Of a stretch of DNA of 64,000 nt, positions 16,938 to 26,705 are shown in pieces. The notes below the pieces were generated by a model. The model was not told where the DNA came from, did no database searches, and worked only from the letters and a program-made list of their open reading frames with translations. The stretch comes from Tectiglobus sp965223355 (GTDB taxonomy: Bacteria; Pseudomonadota; Alphaproteobacteria; Rhizobiales; Hyphomicrobiaceae). The stretch is taken from assembly GCA_965223355.1 (NCBI GenBank), contig CBDCWE010000003.1:4960001-5024000 (forward strand), written 5' to 3'. The first letter of the stretch is position 1. Each line of letters begins with the position of its first letter. The position numbers and the translations under genes were made by a program.

Positions 16938-17717
16938 TCAACGCTCCGTGTCACCGATCGCAACCCAATCGCGCAGGTAGGCATCGAGCCAGTCGCGAAC
17001 GATGGGGGCGTGGACATGGTGATCGTTGAGCTGCAAGGGGCGTTGCTGGGCGCCGGGCAGCTTCATGCGATGGGCACTGTTGGCGCTCCAGCGGTTGACC
17101 TGGACGAAGCTGATTTCCGGATGGAACTGCATCGCGACGGCACTACCCAGTTGAAACGCCTGATTGGGATATGGCCCGTCGGCGGATGCCAGCAGTTCGG
17201 CGCCGGCCGGCAGATCAAAGCCATCACGGTGCCATTGATAGACCTTGCTTGGCCAGTTGACACCATTGGCCGGAGGGGCGTGGGGCTTGATGTCGTGATA
17301 GCCGATCTCGGCGCGGGCGTAGGGATCGCGGAAGACCCGCGCGCCAAGGAAATTGGCGAGCATCTGGGCGCCGAGGCAGATGCCCAGGAACGGCTTGTTC
17401 TCCTTGAGAGCAACACCGATCCAATCTGTTTCGCGGCAGATAAAGTCGTTGGTATCATTGGCGCACATCGGACCGCCGAAGATGACGGCGCCGTCGTGGC
17501 CTGCCAAGGTTTCCGGTAGCGGATCACCGAACCGTGGTTTGCGGATATCGAGGCGATGGCCGTGCTGGCGCAAGGTGTGGCCGACATGGGAGGGGGTCGA
17601 GCGCTCCTGATGCAGCACGACGAGGATCGGCTTCGGCGAGCGCTGCCGGCGCGCCGTGAAGCCTGTGTGCGGGACGTGCTGTTCGACCGAGCTTTCCTCG
17701 GCTCTTGCTTCAAACAT
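16938..17717 (-). CDS. Class I glutamine amidotransferase-like protein
   Basis: A 259-residue GATase1-fold protein. The nucleophile motif is FLGICLGAQMLANFLG, and the His-Glu pair is in AMQFHPEIS. The oxyanion region is AVIFGGPMCAND. It resembles stand-alone GMP-synthase-like amidotransferases with no synthase partner nearby. The first ~30 residues are low complexity and the true start may be internal. It overlaps the SDR gene by 8 bp and lies downstream of the LysR gene, all in one minus-strand operon. The acceptor is unknown. Confidence 0.8.
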   Translation of the reverse strand: MFEARAEESSVEQHVPHTGFTARRQRSPKPILVVLHQERSTPSHVGHTLRQHGHRLDIRKPRFGDPLPETLAGHDGAVIFGGPMCANDTNDFICRETDWIGVALKENKPFLGICLGAQMLANFLGARVFRDPYARAEIGYHDIKPHAPPANGVNWPSKVYQWHRDGFDLPAGAELLASADGPYPNQAFQLGSAVAMQFHPEISFVQVNRWSANSAHRMKLPGAQQRPLQLNDHHVHAPIVRDWLDAYLRDWVAIGDTER

Positions 17718-18576
17718 CTCGGCTGGGATCCCCGGGGTTCAAGAGAAACGCGATGACCGGAATGATCAGAAATCCCGGCAAGAAACCGAGGGCGACGGAC
17801 AGTGCCAAGTTGAGCGTGCCGGGAACGATCAGAACGCGACCGGTGCCATACCAGAATATGGTCGATTTGGCGACATTCGCGGCCGTGAACGATGGTAAAA
17901 AGCGACGATAGAACGCGTGTTCGGCGTCCATCTTGGCGTGAAAGGCGGTCTCGACGGGACCGGGTAGGACGCACGTGATCGTGACACCCATGCCGCGATA
18001 TTCGTGGGCAAGCGCCCTAGTCAGCGAGACGACATAGGCCTTGCTGGCATAGTAGGCTGCCTGGTAGGGCCCGGGTGTCAGGCCGCCCAGGGAGGCGATG
18101 TTGATAATGCCGCCGCTGCCGCGCTCAACCATGGCTGGCAACACCGCGTGCGTCAGACGGGTCAACGCGGTGATATTAAGGTCGAGCAAGTGGGCCACGT
18201 CGGCGGCAGCGGCATCGAGGAACCGGCCCGACAATCCGATGCCGGCGTTGTTGACCAGTTCGTGGGCGTGCAGGCGATGCTCGGCGAGCGCCGCCAGCAG
18301 CGCGTCGGCAGCTTGCGGCTGAGTGATGTCGAGGGCCAGGGTGATGATTTCGGCCGAGCCCTCAATTTGCGCCGTCGCGCGCGCCAGCCCGGCCGGGTCG
18401 CGGGCGATCAGGACAATCACCGCACGCTGTTTGGCAAACTGGCGGGCCAGCTCCAGTCCGATCCCGGCCGAGCCGCCGGTAATGATGGTTGCCGGACGGG
18501 TCGCCTGGCGTTGTCCCTGATCGGATGCGCGCGCACGCCAGCGCCTGCGCCGCCAAAGATCGCGCAGTGAATTCAT
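17710..18576 (-). CDS. Short-chain dehydrogenase/reductase
   Basis: 288 residues. The NAD(P) motif is TGGSAGIGLELARQF, the NNAG motif is present (ELVNNAGIG), Ser lies in NIASLGG, and the catalytic YxxxK is YYASK. The C-terminus carries a hydrophobic segment (residues ~250-280, LALSVALGFLPGFLIIPVIAFLL) that probably anchors it to the membrane, as in DltE/YqjQ-like SDRs. The basic N-terminus (WRRRRWRARA) is unusual. It overlaps lysR by 4 bp (ATGA) and the amidotransferase by 8 bp. The substrate is unknown. Confidence 0.85.
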   Translation of the reverse strand: MNSLRDLWRRRRWRARASDQGQRQATRPATIITGGSAGIGLELARQFAKQRAVIVLIARDPAGLARATAQIEGSAEIITLALDITQPQAADALLAALAEHRLHAHELVNNAGIGLSGRFLDAAAADVAHLLDLNITALTRLTHAVLPAMVERGSGGIINIASLGGLTPGPYQAAYYASKAYVVSLTRALAHEYRGMGVTITCVLPGPVETAFHAKMDAEHAFYRRFLPSFTAANVAKSTIFWYGTGRVLIVPGTLNLALSVALGFLPGFLIIPVIAFLLNPGDPSRDV

Positions 18577-19493
18577 GCGACGTGTTCTGCCCAGTTGGGC
18601 ACGAGCGAAAGCCCGGGTGCCGATTGCGCGAAGCCGAACCGCGCGGCAAAGTCAGCGCGAATGTGGTGGGCAAGGGCGTGGCCCAGTTCGCTGGGGCCGG
18701 ATTTCGGCAAGTACAGATTAATGCCGAACTCAGGCAATGGCGGCAGACCGCATGACGGCGACAGCTCGGCAAGCGCATCCGGGATATTGTCGCGCAACAT
18801 CGCGGTTACGGCCAAACCAGCGGCAACCGTTGCATTAACGGCTTCCTGATTGGTGACCTCCAGCACGACGCGCCAATCGATGCCGGCATCACCCAAGGCG
18901 TCGAGCACAACCGGGCGAAAGCGGCAGCTTCTGCCACCGATCGAAATCGGCAGCGGACGGGCGAGGTGGGCGTCGGTATCGTGGGCGCCGACCCAGACAA
19001 GGCGGTCGCAGCGCAGCGTCTCACACGCGCGCTGCGGTTCGAGATCGGTGGTGAGTGTCAGGTCGATCTCGCCGGCATCAAGTTCGTCCAACAATTCCTT
19101 GGAGTTGCCGACCTGCAGGCTGACATGGACGTGCGGCCAGGCATTGTTGAAGCGGCGCAGAATCGCCGGTGTGTAGCGCGCGACAATGTCGATCGGAACG
19201 CCGAGGCGGACCTCACCGCGGTAGTTGGGCGTGGTCATCATGCCCCAGGTCTCATCGTTGTGGCGCAGAATTTTGTGGGCCTGGACCAACAGGCGTTCAC
19301 CGTCCGCGGCAAGCGTGAGACGCTTGTGTTCGCGGGCAAACAATTCAACGCCGAACAATTCTTCGAGGCGCTTGATTTGCTGCGACACGGCGGCCTGGGT
19401 TCGGTTCAACAGCCGCGCCGTGCCGGTCACGCTGCCGGTTTCCGTCACCGCCACGAAGGCGCGAAGCAGGGATATATCGATGTCTCGGGGCAT
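18573..19493 (-). CDS. LysR-family transcriptional regulator
   Basis: 306 residues. The N-terminal LysR helix-turn-helix (DISLLRAFVAVTETGSVTGT, followed by AAVSQQIKRLEE) precedes a periplasmic-binding-like effector domain. It is the first gene of an operon with the SDR and amidotransferase genes. That is unusual for LysR proteins, which are generally divergent from their targets. The other divergent neighbour is the DUF1127 gene at 19619. Confidence 0.88.
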   Translation of the reverse strand: MPRDIDISLLRAFVAVTETGSVTGTARLLNRTQAAVSQQIKRLEELFGVELFAREHKRLTLAADGERLLVQAHKILRHNDETWGMMTTPNYRGEVRLGVPIDIVARYTPAILRRFNNAWPHVHVSLQVGNSKELLDELDAGEIDLTLTTDLEPQRACETLRCDRLVWVGAHDTDAHLARPLPISIGGRSCRFRPVVLDALGDAGIDWRVVLEVTNQEAVNATVAAGLAVTAMLRDNIPDALAELSPSCGLPPLPEFGINLYLPKSGPSELGHALAHHIRADFAARFGFAQSAPGLSLVPNWAEHVA

Positions 19494-19618
19494 GGGTCGA
19501 TTTGCATAATAGTTGTTTATGATGTCGATTAGATATATTCGATTTTCTTATGCTATGGCAACACCTACATCTGTCTCATAGCCAAACGGCCACGGTTTCT
19601 AACACTCCGGAGGTTGAG

Positions 19619-19849
19619 ATGAGAACGAGCGTCCCAAGCATTGCTTACATTCCGAGCAGCGGCACGACCGCCCCGTTTCGCCTGGCCACGTTGTGGCAGC
19701 GGGTCAAGCTTATGTGGCAGGTGAGAAAGGAGCGTAACGCGCTTCAGTCACTGGATGCCGATCGACTGCACGACATTGGCATCGATCTGCACAAGGCGGC
19801 GGCAGAAGCCAAGCGGTCATTTTTCGATGTGCCCGACAACCGTTTCTGA
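19619..19849 (+). CDS. DUF1127 (YjiS-like) small protein
   Basis: 76 residues from ATG 19619, preceded by GGAGG seven bases upstream. The C-terminal half matches the DUF1127 pattern: WQVRKERNALQSLDADRLHD followed by IGIDLHKA. Known: DUF1127 proteins are small, Arg-rich, common in Alphaproteobacteria, and some bind RNA and affect phosphate or stress physiology. It is divergent from the LysR operon. Confidence 0.8.
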   Translation: MRTSVPSIAYIPSSGTTAPFRLATLWQRVKLMWQVRKERNALQSLDADRLHDIGIDLHKAAAEAKRSFFDVPDNRF

Positions 19850-19989
19850 GCGATCGGCGCGGATTGCGCGAAACCCTGAGCACGTTCGAAAATTTTCAGC
19901 CATAGCGGCGTCGGAGGTTGATCTGCGGCGCCGCTTTGCGTTGCCGGGTCGACCAACGATCGGCGCGCCAGCCCCAATCGCCGTTTGAC

Positions 19990-20056
19990 GGCGACTTATG
20001 AGGGCTTGTCCGCCCCTCAAACACCCCGACCAGGGGAACCATCCCTGGACGCCGAA
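19990..20056. repeat. R2-like remnant beside R1 copy 3
   Basis: The stretch CCCCTCAAACACCCCGACCA and the following CCATCCCTGGA match the interior of R2 copy A (around 7720-7760). It ends at the CTAG that starts R1 copy 3. The terminal inverted repeats of R2 are not visible. Confidence 0.5.
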
Positions 20057-20195
20057 CTAGAGCAACCTGCCTTTATTCGGAATCGGAACGATCCCGAATA
20101 AAGCCAGAAAGTTGCTCGCCTCTAAAGTGGCGATCATCTTTGTGCTTTAAGTTGGAACCGCGATAGCGGTTCCAACTTAAAGCACGATGATCTAG
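20057..20195 (-). repeat. R1 double-hairpin repeat, copy 3 (on the secA stop codon)
   Basis: Full 139-bp copy in inverse orientation, bounded by CTAG at 20057-20060 and 20192-20195. The second CTAG contains the secA stop (TAG on the minus strand). Confidence 0.92.
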
Positions 20196-23100
20196 TGCCG
20201 GCCGTGGCAATGCTTGTACTTCTTGCCCGAACCGCAGGGGCACCGGGCGTTGCGCGCGACCTTGCCCCAGGTTGCCGGATCATTTGGATCGAGCTCGCCG
20301 CTTCTTTGGCGGGTGCGCAACGGCGCCGGGCGCGCAGCGTCGGCCTCGGCGTAGGCCAGTGCCCGCTCTTCGTTGGCAAGTGCCGCCTCGGCCAAGGCAT
20401 AGTCGCCGAATGCCGGGGCGGCATCGTGATGCGCTTCAAATTCGGGCAGATCCGCTTCGGTTCCGTAGAGATCGTCAATATTGTTGTCACTCTCGAGATT
20501 GAAGGTCATCAGCTGGGTGGTGACGACTTCACGGAGTTTGACGAGCAGGTTTTCGAACAGCATGAACGCTTCCGATTTGTACTCGTTCAATGGATCACGC
20601 TGGCCGTAGGCGCGAAAGCCGATCACCTCGCGCAGATGCTCAAGCATCACAATGTGCTCGCGCCAGAGATGATCGAGGGTTTGCAGCAGCACCGACTTTT
20701 CGATGTAGCGCATGCGTTCGTGACCGAGCGCGGACGCCGACTTGTCGGCCGCCCCATCGACCTCGTCCGTGAGCTGACGCGCTTCGATGAAATCGGTAAA
20801 GAACTGATAGCCGATCATGCCGGCCTGCGCCTCGGCATCTTCCTGGGAAATGCCGTTCAGGCGCACTTCACCGTCGCCGGAATTGAGCAGCAACCGGCCG
20901 ATCTGTTCGAGGTTCTCCTCCGGGCTGTCGACCATTGAGGACAGCGCCTCGTGGCCGTTGACAAAGCCGACGAGTTCTTTGGCGCTGTCATAGTTGTCAA
21001 GCATCGCTCGGCCGATCTCGGCCATCTTCTGTTCGGCCTTGTCGTCGGCGGCCGCGATCAGGCGCTCGCGGATTTCCTCGTCGGCGATGCCTTCTTCTGC
21101 AGCCCACTCAGCAACCGGCAGCTCGATCCCGAACATCGCTGCAAAAGTCGTTGCCAGCCCGTCGACATCCCACTGTTCGGCATAGGCGTTTTCCGGAATG
21201 TGTTGCGCGACCATCGCGGCGATGACGTCGTGGCGCATATCGGTGACGATCTCGTTGACATCGTCGGACGACATGAACTCAAGGCGCTGCTCAAACACGA
21301 CCTTGCGCTGGTCGTTCATGACGTCGTCATACTTGAGGATGTGCTTGCGCATGTCGAAGTTGCGCGCTTCGACCTTCTTCTGCGCCATTTCCAAGGATTT
21401 GTTCATCCATGGATGGATGATCGCTTCGCCTTCACGCAAGCCGAGCGTCTTGAGAACGCTGTCCATCTTGTCGGACCCGAAGATCCGCATCAAATCGTCC
21501 TGCAGTGACAGGTAGAATTTGGAACGGCCGGGGTCGCCCTGGCGGCCGGACCGGCCACGCAGCTGATTGTCAATGCGTCGGCTTTCGTGGCGTTCGGTGC
21601 CGATCACGTAGAGGCCGCCCGGCTTTTCGACGGTCTTTGCCGGCTTGTTTGCCCGGGCCGGTTCGATCTCGACATTGGCGATGGCGTTGAGGACCTCATC
21701 ACGGGCCTGTTGGATTTCGCCACGAATGCGCCGGACGTTGGCCTCGTAGTCCGGTTGATCCGGTTCACCGGCTTCCTCCAGTATGCGCATGTCGGCGTTG
21801 CCGCCGAGCTGAATGTCAGTGCCGCGACCGGCCATGTTGGTTGCGATGGTCACCGTCCCCGGAACACCGGCTTGCGCGATAATCTTGGCTTCCTGCTCAT
21901 GATAGCGGGCATTAAGAACCTGGTGTTCGACCTTCCTTTGCGTCAGAAGCGACGAGAGATGTTCGCTCTTCTCAATCGAGGCGGTGCCAACGAGACAGGG
22001 CTGGCCGCGCTGTTGCGCATCCTCGATCTCCATAATGATGGCCTGCCATTTTTCATCCTCGGTGCGATAGATCTCGTCGTCTTCGTCGAGACGGCCAACC
22101 GGTTGGTTGGTTGGGATCTCGAGGACATCGAGGCCATAGATGTCGAGGAATTCCGAAGCTTCGGTGGCAGCTGTTCCGGTCATGCCGGCAAGCTTCTCAT
22201 AGAGGCGGAAATAATTCTGGAAGGTGATTGATGCCAGGGTTTGGTTTTCCGGCTGGATCGCAACGCTTTCCTTGGCTTCGAGCGCCTGGTGGAGACCTTC
22301 CGAATAGCGCCGGCCGGGCATCATGCGGCCGGTAAACTCGTCGATGATGACGACTTCGTTGTTGCGGACGATGTAGTCCTTGTCACGCGTGAAGAGCGTG
22401 TGCGCCTTCAAGGCCTGATTGATGTGATGGACGATGGTAACGTTCTCGATATCATACATCGTGCCGGTGAGCAGGTCGGCGTGGCCGAGTTTTTCCTCGA
22501 CCCACTGGTTGCCAAGCTCCGTCAGGGAGACTTGCCGCTGTTTTTCGTCAAGTTCGAAACGCTCGGGATCCTCGATCAAATCCGGCATATAGGAGTCGAT
22601 CGTGTTGTAAAGCTCCGCGCGGTCTTCGACCGGACCGGAAATGATCAGCGGGGTTCGCGCTTCGTCAATCAGAATCGAATCGACTTCATCGACAATCGCG
22701 AAGTAATGGCCGCGCTGCACCATCTCCGCCTTCGACATCTTCATGTTATCGCGCAGATAGTCGAAGCCGAATTCGTTGTTGGTGCCGTAGGTGACGTCGG
22801 CGGCGTACTGCTCGCGACGATCCTCATCTTCGAGTTCGTTGACAATGCAGCCGACCGACAGGCCCAGGAACTCGTAGATCTGACCCATCCACGCCGCATC
22901 ACGCTTGGCCAGATAGTCGTTGACGGTGACGACATGGACGCCGCGCTCGGTTAGCGCGTTGAGATAGACGGCGAGGGTTGCGACCAGCGTTTTGCCCTCG
23001 CCGGTCTTCATCTCGGCAATTTTGCCTTCGTGCAAGGCCATGCCGCCGATCAGCTGAACATCGAAATGGCGCTGGCCGAGTGTCCGTTTGGCGGCCTCGC

Positions 23101-23320
23101 GGACCGTTGCGAAAGCCGGGATGACGAGATCCTCAAGTTTGCGACCGGCGCGCAGCTCCTGTCTGAAACTCGCCGTGCGTTGGCGCAGTTGTTCATCCGA
23201 CAGCGCTTCGACTTCGGCCTCGACGGCGTTGATGGCTTCGACGCGGCTGCCGTACCCGCGCACGCGGCGCTCATTGGATGAGCCGAATATCTTCGATGCG
23301 AACCGCTCGAAAGAGATCAT
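20192..23320 (-). CDS. secA: Preprotein translocase ATPase SecA
   Basis: 1042 residues from ATG 23320 (MISFERFASKIFGSSNERRV), which matches normal SecA N-termini; the frame extends upstream to 23467 without family resemblance. Walker A is MKTGEGKTLVATL and the DEAD-type motif lies in DEVDSILIDEARTPLI. Helicase motifs TNMAGRGTDIQLGG and GRSGRQGDPG are present. The zinc-binding tail CPCGSGKKYKHCHGRH binds SecB/ribosomes. It drives Sec-dependent export. It is longer than E. coli SecA because of acidic inserts near the C-terminus. The TAG stop is within the CTAG of R1 copy 3. Confidence 0.97.
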   Translation of the reverse strand: MISFERFASKIFGSSNERRVRGYGSRVEAINAVEAEVEALSDEQLRQRTASFRQELRAGRKLEDLVIPAFATVREAAKRTLGQRHFDVQLIGGMALHEGKIAEMKTGEGKTLVATLAVYLNALTERGVHVVTVNDYLAKRDAAWMGQIYEFLGLSVGCIVNELEDEDRREQYAADVTYGTNNEFGFDYLRDNMKMSKAEMVQRGHYFAIVDEVDSILIDEARTPLIISGPVEDRAELYNTIDSYMPDLIEDPERFELDEKQRQVSLTELGNQWVEEKLGHADLLTGTMYDIENVTIVHHINQALKAHTLFTRDKDYIVRNNEVVIIDEFTGRMMPGRRYSEGLHQALEAKESVAIQPENQTLASITFQNYFRLYEKLAGMTGTAATEASEFLDIYGLDVLEIPTNQPVGRLDEDDEIYRTEDEKWQAIIMEIEDAQQRGQPCLVGTASIEKSEHLSSLLTQRKVEHQVLNARYHEQEAKIIAQAGVPGTVTIATNMAGRGTDIQLGGNADMRILEEAGEPDQPDYEANVRRIRGEIQQARDEVLNAIANVEIEPARANKPAKTVEKPGGLYVIGTERHESRRIDNQLRGRSGRQGDPGRSKFYLSLQDDLMRIFGSDKMDSVLKTLGLREGEAIIHPWMNKSLEMAQKKVEARNFDMRKHILKYDDVMNDQRKVVFEQRLEFMSSDDVNEIVTDMRHDVIAAMVAQHIPENAYAEQWDVDGLATTFAAMFGIELPVAEWAAEEGIADEEIRERLIAAADDKAEQKMAEIGRAMLDNYDSAKELVGFVNGHEALSSMVDSPEENLEQIGRLLLNSGDGEVRLNGISQEDAEAQAGMIGYQFFTDFIEARQLTDEVDGAADKSASALGHERMRYIEKSVLLQTLDHLWREHIVMLEHLREVIGFRAYGQRDPLNEYKSEAFMLFENLLVKLREVVTTQLMTFNLESDNNIDDLYGTEADLPEFEAHHDAAPAFGDYALAEAALANEERALAYAEADAARPAPLRTRQRSGELDPNDPATWGKVARNARCPCGSGKKYKHCHGRH

Positions 23321-23685
23321 AGCTGTCGAATTCCCTGCCGTTTGTTGTTCGCCGCCAACGTCATCTCGGGCCGCATCGCGATCGATCGGCGGCGCCATCA
23401 CACCGTTATGCCTGCTGGACGCGCGTCTTTCCAGGATGAAACGCGGCTGATCTGCAGCGCTGCGCACCAGAGATAGGAATCCAAGTGGGACAATGTCAAT
23501 TCGACACCCTGCTAGCCTTGATTTTGCCCGAATTGAAGCCGCACCACTTGCACGCGCGCTTTAGGGCTCGAGGCAGCCGTGATTGGCGGATGCCGGGCCG
23601 GAAGCGACGGCGATGACGAAGCGTTCGGTTGGGCTCATCGGTATCGCCCGTGAGCAATTGTCACTCCAAAAACGGGGTTCTACCG

Positions 23686-24537
23686 GTGAACTTATCCCAA
23701 TTCTCAATGGTGGTCGGGGCGATTTGGCGCGGACCAGCAATGTTGCTGGTCGTGATTGGCGCGGTCTTGTGCAGCGGCGCGGCAGGTGCGCAAGAGGCGG
23801 TCGTTGCGACCGTGAACGGCAGGCCGATCACGGAGGCAGACGTTCGCCTGGCGACGGCTGAAATCAGCGGCGATCTGCAGAACTATCCGGCTGCGACCCG
23901 ACGCCGCGTCGTGATCGAATTTCTCATTCAGAATGAACTGTTCGCGGAGGCGGCCGCGAACAACAATGTCGCAGCCTCCACCGTGTTTAAGGAACGCAAG
24001 CACTACTGGGACCGGCGCAGTCTGCGCGATGCCTACTTCGAGACGCAGATCCGCGGCACGATTACGGATGCGCAAGCGCGCGCGTTCTACCAGCAGCAGA
24101 TCAAGACCTATCCGTCGGGCGAGCAGGTTCGGGCCAGCCACATCCTGGTCAAGTCCGAGGATCAAGCCAAGGCGATCTTCGAACAGATCGCACACGACGG
24201 CGATTTCGGTGAACTGGCCAAGCAGCATTCGATTGATCCCGGCTCGAAGGTCAAGGGCGGTGATCTTGGCTATTTCGGCCGCGGGCGCATGGTGGCGGCG
24301 TTCGAAAAGGCGGCGTTCGCGCTGCCGGTTGGCGAGGTTTCACTACCCGTTCAATCGCAGTTTGGATGGCACATTATCAAAGTCACCGACAAGCGCACCG
24401 GCAAGCCGCCCGCCTTTGCCGCCGTCAAGGAGCGGATCGTTGCCAAACTGGTGCACGACAAAGCGCGCGCGATGGCCGAGACCCTGCGAAGCAAAGCAAA
24501 GATCGAATATCTTGACGCTGGCGCAAAACAGCAGTGA
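23686..24537 (+). CDS. Periplasmic parvulin-type peptidyl-prolyl isomerase
   Basis: About 283 residues from a GTG at 23686; an ATG at 23707 or an upstream start at 23629 is possible. A signal/anchor helix (AMLLVVIGAVLCSGAAGAQE) is followed by a SurA-N-like region. The PpiC rotamase domain has VRASHILVKSEDQAKAIF, GGDLGYFGRGRMVAAFEKAA and SQFGWHIIKV. It should assist outer-membrane or periplasmic protein folding. It is divergent from secA and lies just upstream of argJ, an arrangement common in Alphaproteobacteria. Confidence 0.88.
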   Translation: MNLSQFSMVVGAIWRGPAMLLVVIGAVLCSGAAGAQEAVVATVNGRPITEADVRLATAEISGDLQNYPAATRRRVVIEFLIQNELFAEAAANNNVAASTVFKERKHYWDRRSLRDAYFETQIRGTITDAQARAFYQQQIKTYPSGEQVRASHILVKSEDQAKAIFEQIAHDGDFGELAKQHSIDPGSKVKGGDLGYFGRGRMVAAFEKAAFALPVGEVSLPVQSQFGWHIIKVTDKRTGKPPAFAAVKERIVAKLVHDKARAMAETLRSKAKIEYLDAGAKQQ

Positions 24538-24600
24538 TGTTTGGTGACCGAAAGTTGTGGCTGATGGGTTCAGCCAACACCAACCAGAGCACAGGCCGCC

Positions 24601-25839
24601 ATGTCCCACGATACGGAAATTTCCCCCTTTGCGCCCGCTGTCCTGCCCGTAATGCCAGCCGTCGGCGGCGTGCGCTTGGCCGCTGTCGAAGCCGGCATTA
24701 AGTACAAGGGGCGCAAGGACTTGATGCTCGCGATCCTTGATGAAGGCACCGTCGCAGGCGGAGTGCTGACGACCTCGCGGACGTGCTCGGCGCCGGTGCT
24801 GTGGTGCCGGGAGCAACTGAAGCACGGCCGCGCGCGCGCCGTGGTCGTCAACGCCGGCAATGCCAACGCTTTCACCGGCCGCAAAGGCGAAGACGCCGTC
24901 CGGATCACAGCCAATGCGGCCGCGGCCGCGGTCGGCTGTGATGCCGCAGACGTCTACCTCGCATCGACCGGCGTCATCGGCGAGCCGCTTGAGGCCGACG
25001 GCTTTGCCCACCTGCTCCAGGACATGGCCGGTGCGGCAACGACTGCGGCCTGGCACGATGCGGCCGCGGCAATCATGACGACGGATACGTTTGCCAAGCT
25101 CGCAACGCGCACCATCGAGATCGACGGGCGGGCCATTTCGATATCCGGTATCGTGAAGGGTTCGGGCATGATCGCACCGGACATGGCGACCATGCTCGGC
25201 TTCGTGTTCACCGACGCGGCCGTCGATCAGGCGTTGCTGCAGCAGATGACCTCGCAGATCGCCGACAAGACGTTCAACTGCATCACCGTCGACGGCGATA
25301 CATCAACGAGTGACACGGTTCTGGTGTTTGCGACGGGGGCGGGCGGCGGTGATAAAATCACCTCGGACAAGGATGCGGCGGGACAAGCTTTCCGCCGCGC
25401 CCTGCACGAGGTGATGCACGATCTTGCAATGCTGGTCGTCAAGGACGGCGAGGGAATTTCCAAGTTCATCACCATCAATGTGTCGGGCGGCGAAAGCGAC
25501 CGCTCGGCGCACCGCATCGCGATGTCGATGGCAAATTCGCCATTGCTCAAGACGGCGATCGCCGGCGAAGACGCCAACTGGGGCCGCATCGTGATGGCGG
25601 TCGGCAAGGCCGGAGAGCCGGCTGACAGAGACAAGCTACAAATTCGGTTCGGTCCTCATCTCCTCGCCGACAAGGGGCTGAGATCGCCCGACTACAGCGA
25701 GGATCTGTCATCGGCCTATATGAAGAATTCGCAAATCGAGATCAGCGTTGATGTCGGTGTCGGTCACGGCAGGGCGACGGTTTGGACCTGCGATCTGACG
25801 CACGGCTACATCTCGATCAATGCGGACTATCGCAGCTAG
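24601..25839 (+). CDS. argJ: Bifunctional glutamate N-acetyltransferase / N-acetylglutamate synthase
   Basis: A 412-residue ArgJ (ornithine acetyltransferase family) of arginine biosynthesis; it recycles the acetyl group from N-acetylornithine to glutamate in the cytosol. The self-cleavage site lies before Thr197 in IAPDMATMLGFVFTD and produces alpha and beta chains. Other conserved segments are VNAGNANAFTG, STGVIGEPL and ANWGRIVMAVG. The TAG stop is part of the CTAG of R1 copy 4, and the last residues (SINADYRS) match the usual end of the family, so the insertion did not shorten the protein. Confidence 0.96.
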   Translation: MSHDTEISPFAPAVLPVMPAVGGVRLAAVEAGIKYKGRKDLMLAILDEGTVAGGVLTTSRTCSAPVLWCREQLKHGRARAVVVNAGNANAFTGRKGEDAVRITANAAAAAVGCDAADVYLASTGVIGEPLEADGFAHLLQDMAGAATTAAWHDAAAAIMTTDTFAKLATRTIEIDGRAISISGIVKGSGMIAPDMATMLGFVFTDAAVDQALLQQMTSQIADKTFNCITVDGDTSTSDTVLVFATGAGGGDKITSDKDAAGQAFRRALHEVMHDLAMLVVKDGEGISKFITINVSGGESDRSAHRIAMSMANSPLLKTAIAGEDANWGRIVMAVGKAGEPADRDKLQIRFGPHLLADKGLRSPDYSEDLSSAYMKNSQIEISVDVGVGHGRATVWTCDLTHGYISINADYRS

Positions 25840-25974
25840 ATCATCGTGCTTTAAGTTGGAACCGCTATTGCGGTTCCAACTTAAAGCACGAAGATGATCG
25901 CCACTTTAGAGGCGAGCAACTTTCTGCCTTTATTCGGGATCGTTCCGATTCCGAATAAAGGCCGGTTGCTCTAG
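25836..25974 (+). repeat. R1 double-hairpin repeat, copy 4 (on the argJ stop codon)
   Basis: Full 139-bp copy bounded by CTAG at 25836-25839, which includes the argJ TAG stop, and at 25971-25974. Confidence 0.92.
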
Positions 25975-26039
25975 GCCGAGTTGTCATCGGCCCCTGTCTT
26001 GTGTCTTTAGTATCTGGCGGGCGCTGACTGGAGCGGGTC

Positions 26040-26705
26040 ATGGAGCACGATTTCTGGCATCAGCGATGGGCGTCGGGGCAACTCGGGTTTCATCAGCCTG
26101 AAACCAACCAAGCGCTTGTTTCGCATTGGCGCGAGATGGAGCAGTCGGGCGATGCGACGGTGTTCGTGCCGCTGTGCGGCAAGAGCCTCGACATGCTGTG
26201 GCTTCGTGATCAAGGCCACGCCGTTGTCGGCAACGAGCTCAGCGACAAAGCGGTTGGAGATTTCTTCGCCGACAACGGTCTGGCCGCCACCACCGGCGCG
26301 GACAGCGGCTTCAAGGTGCTGCGCACGGCGGGGATCGAGATCTGGTGTGGTGATTTCTTCGCGCTGCCGGCTGCGGCGGTCGATGGTGTGGCTGCCGTCT
26401 ACGATCGCGGAAGTCTGGTCGCGCTGCCGCCGGACATGCGCAAGCGCTACGCCAAGCGACTGCGCGCGCTGGCGCCGCAAGCGGCAATGTTTCTGTTGTG
26501 CGTCGAATACGATCAGAGCGAGATGAGTGGCCCGCCGTTCTCGGTCGCCAACGCGGAGATCGAACACCACTATGGCGAGAAGTACACGATCCGGCAGGTT
26601 TTCGCAGATGAGCGCGCCGAGATACCCGAACGGTTTCGCGCGCGCGGCCTGACGGCGCTGAGTTCCAAGGCCTACATTCTGCAGCCGCGCGAAGCAGCAG
26701 CATGA
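26040..26705 (+). CDS. Thiopurine S-methyltransferase family protein
   Basis: 221 residues, TPMT family, SAM-dependent. It starts MEHDFWHQRWASGQLGFHQP, typical of the family, with the conserved FVPLCGKSLDMLWL and the active-site region DRGSLVALPPDMR. Known bacterial members methylate thiol, selenium or tellurium compounds. The gene overlaps the NUDIX gene by 4 bp (ATGA), so the two are translated together. Confidence 0.9.
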   Translation: MEHDFWHQRWASGQLGFHQPETNQALVSHWREMEQSGDATVFVPLCGKSLDMLWLRDQGHAVVGNELSDKAVGDFFADNGLAATTGADSGFKVLRTAGIEIWCGDFFALPAAAVDGVAAVYDRGSLVALPPDMRKRYAKRLRALAPQAAMFLLCVEYDQSEMSGPPFSVANAEIEHHYGEKYTIRQVFADERAEIPERFRARGLTALSSKAYILQPREAAA

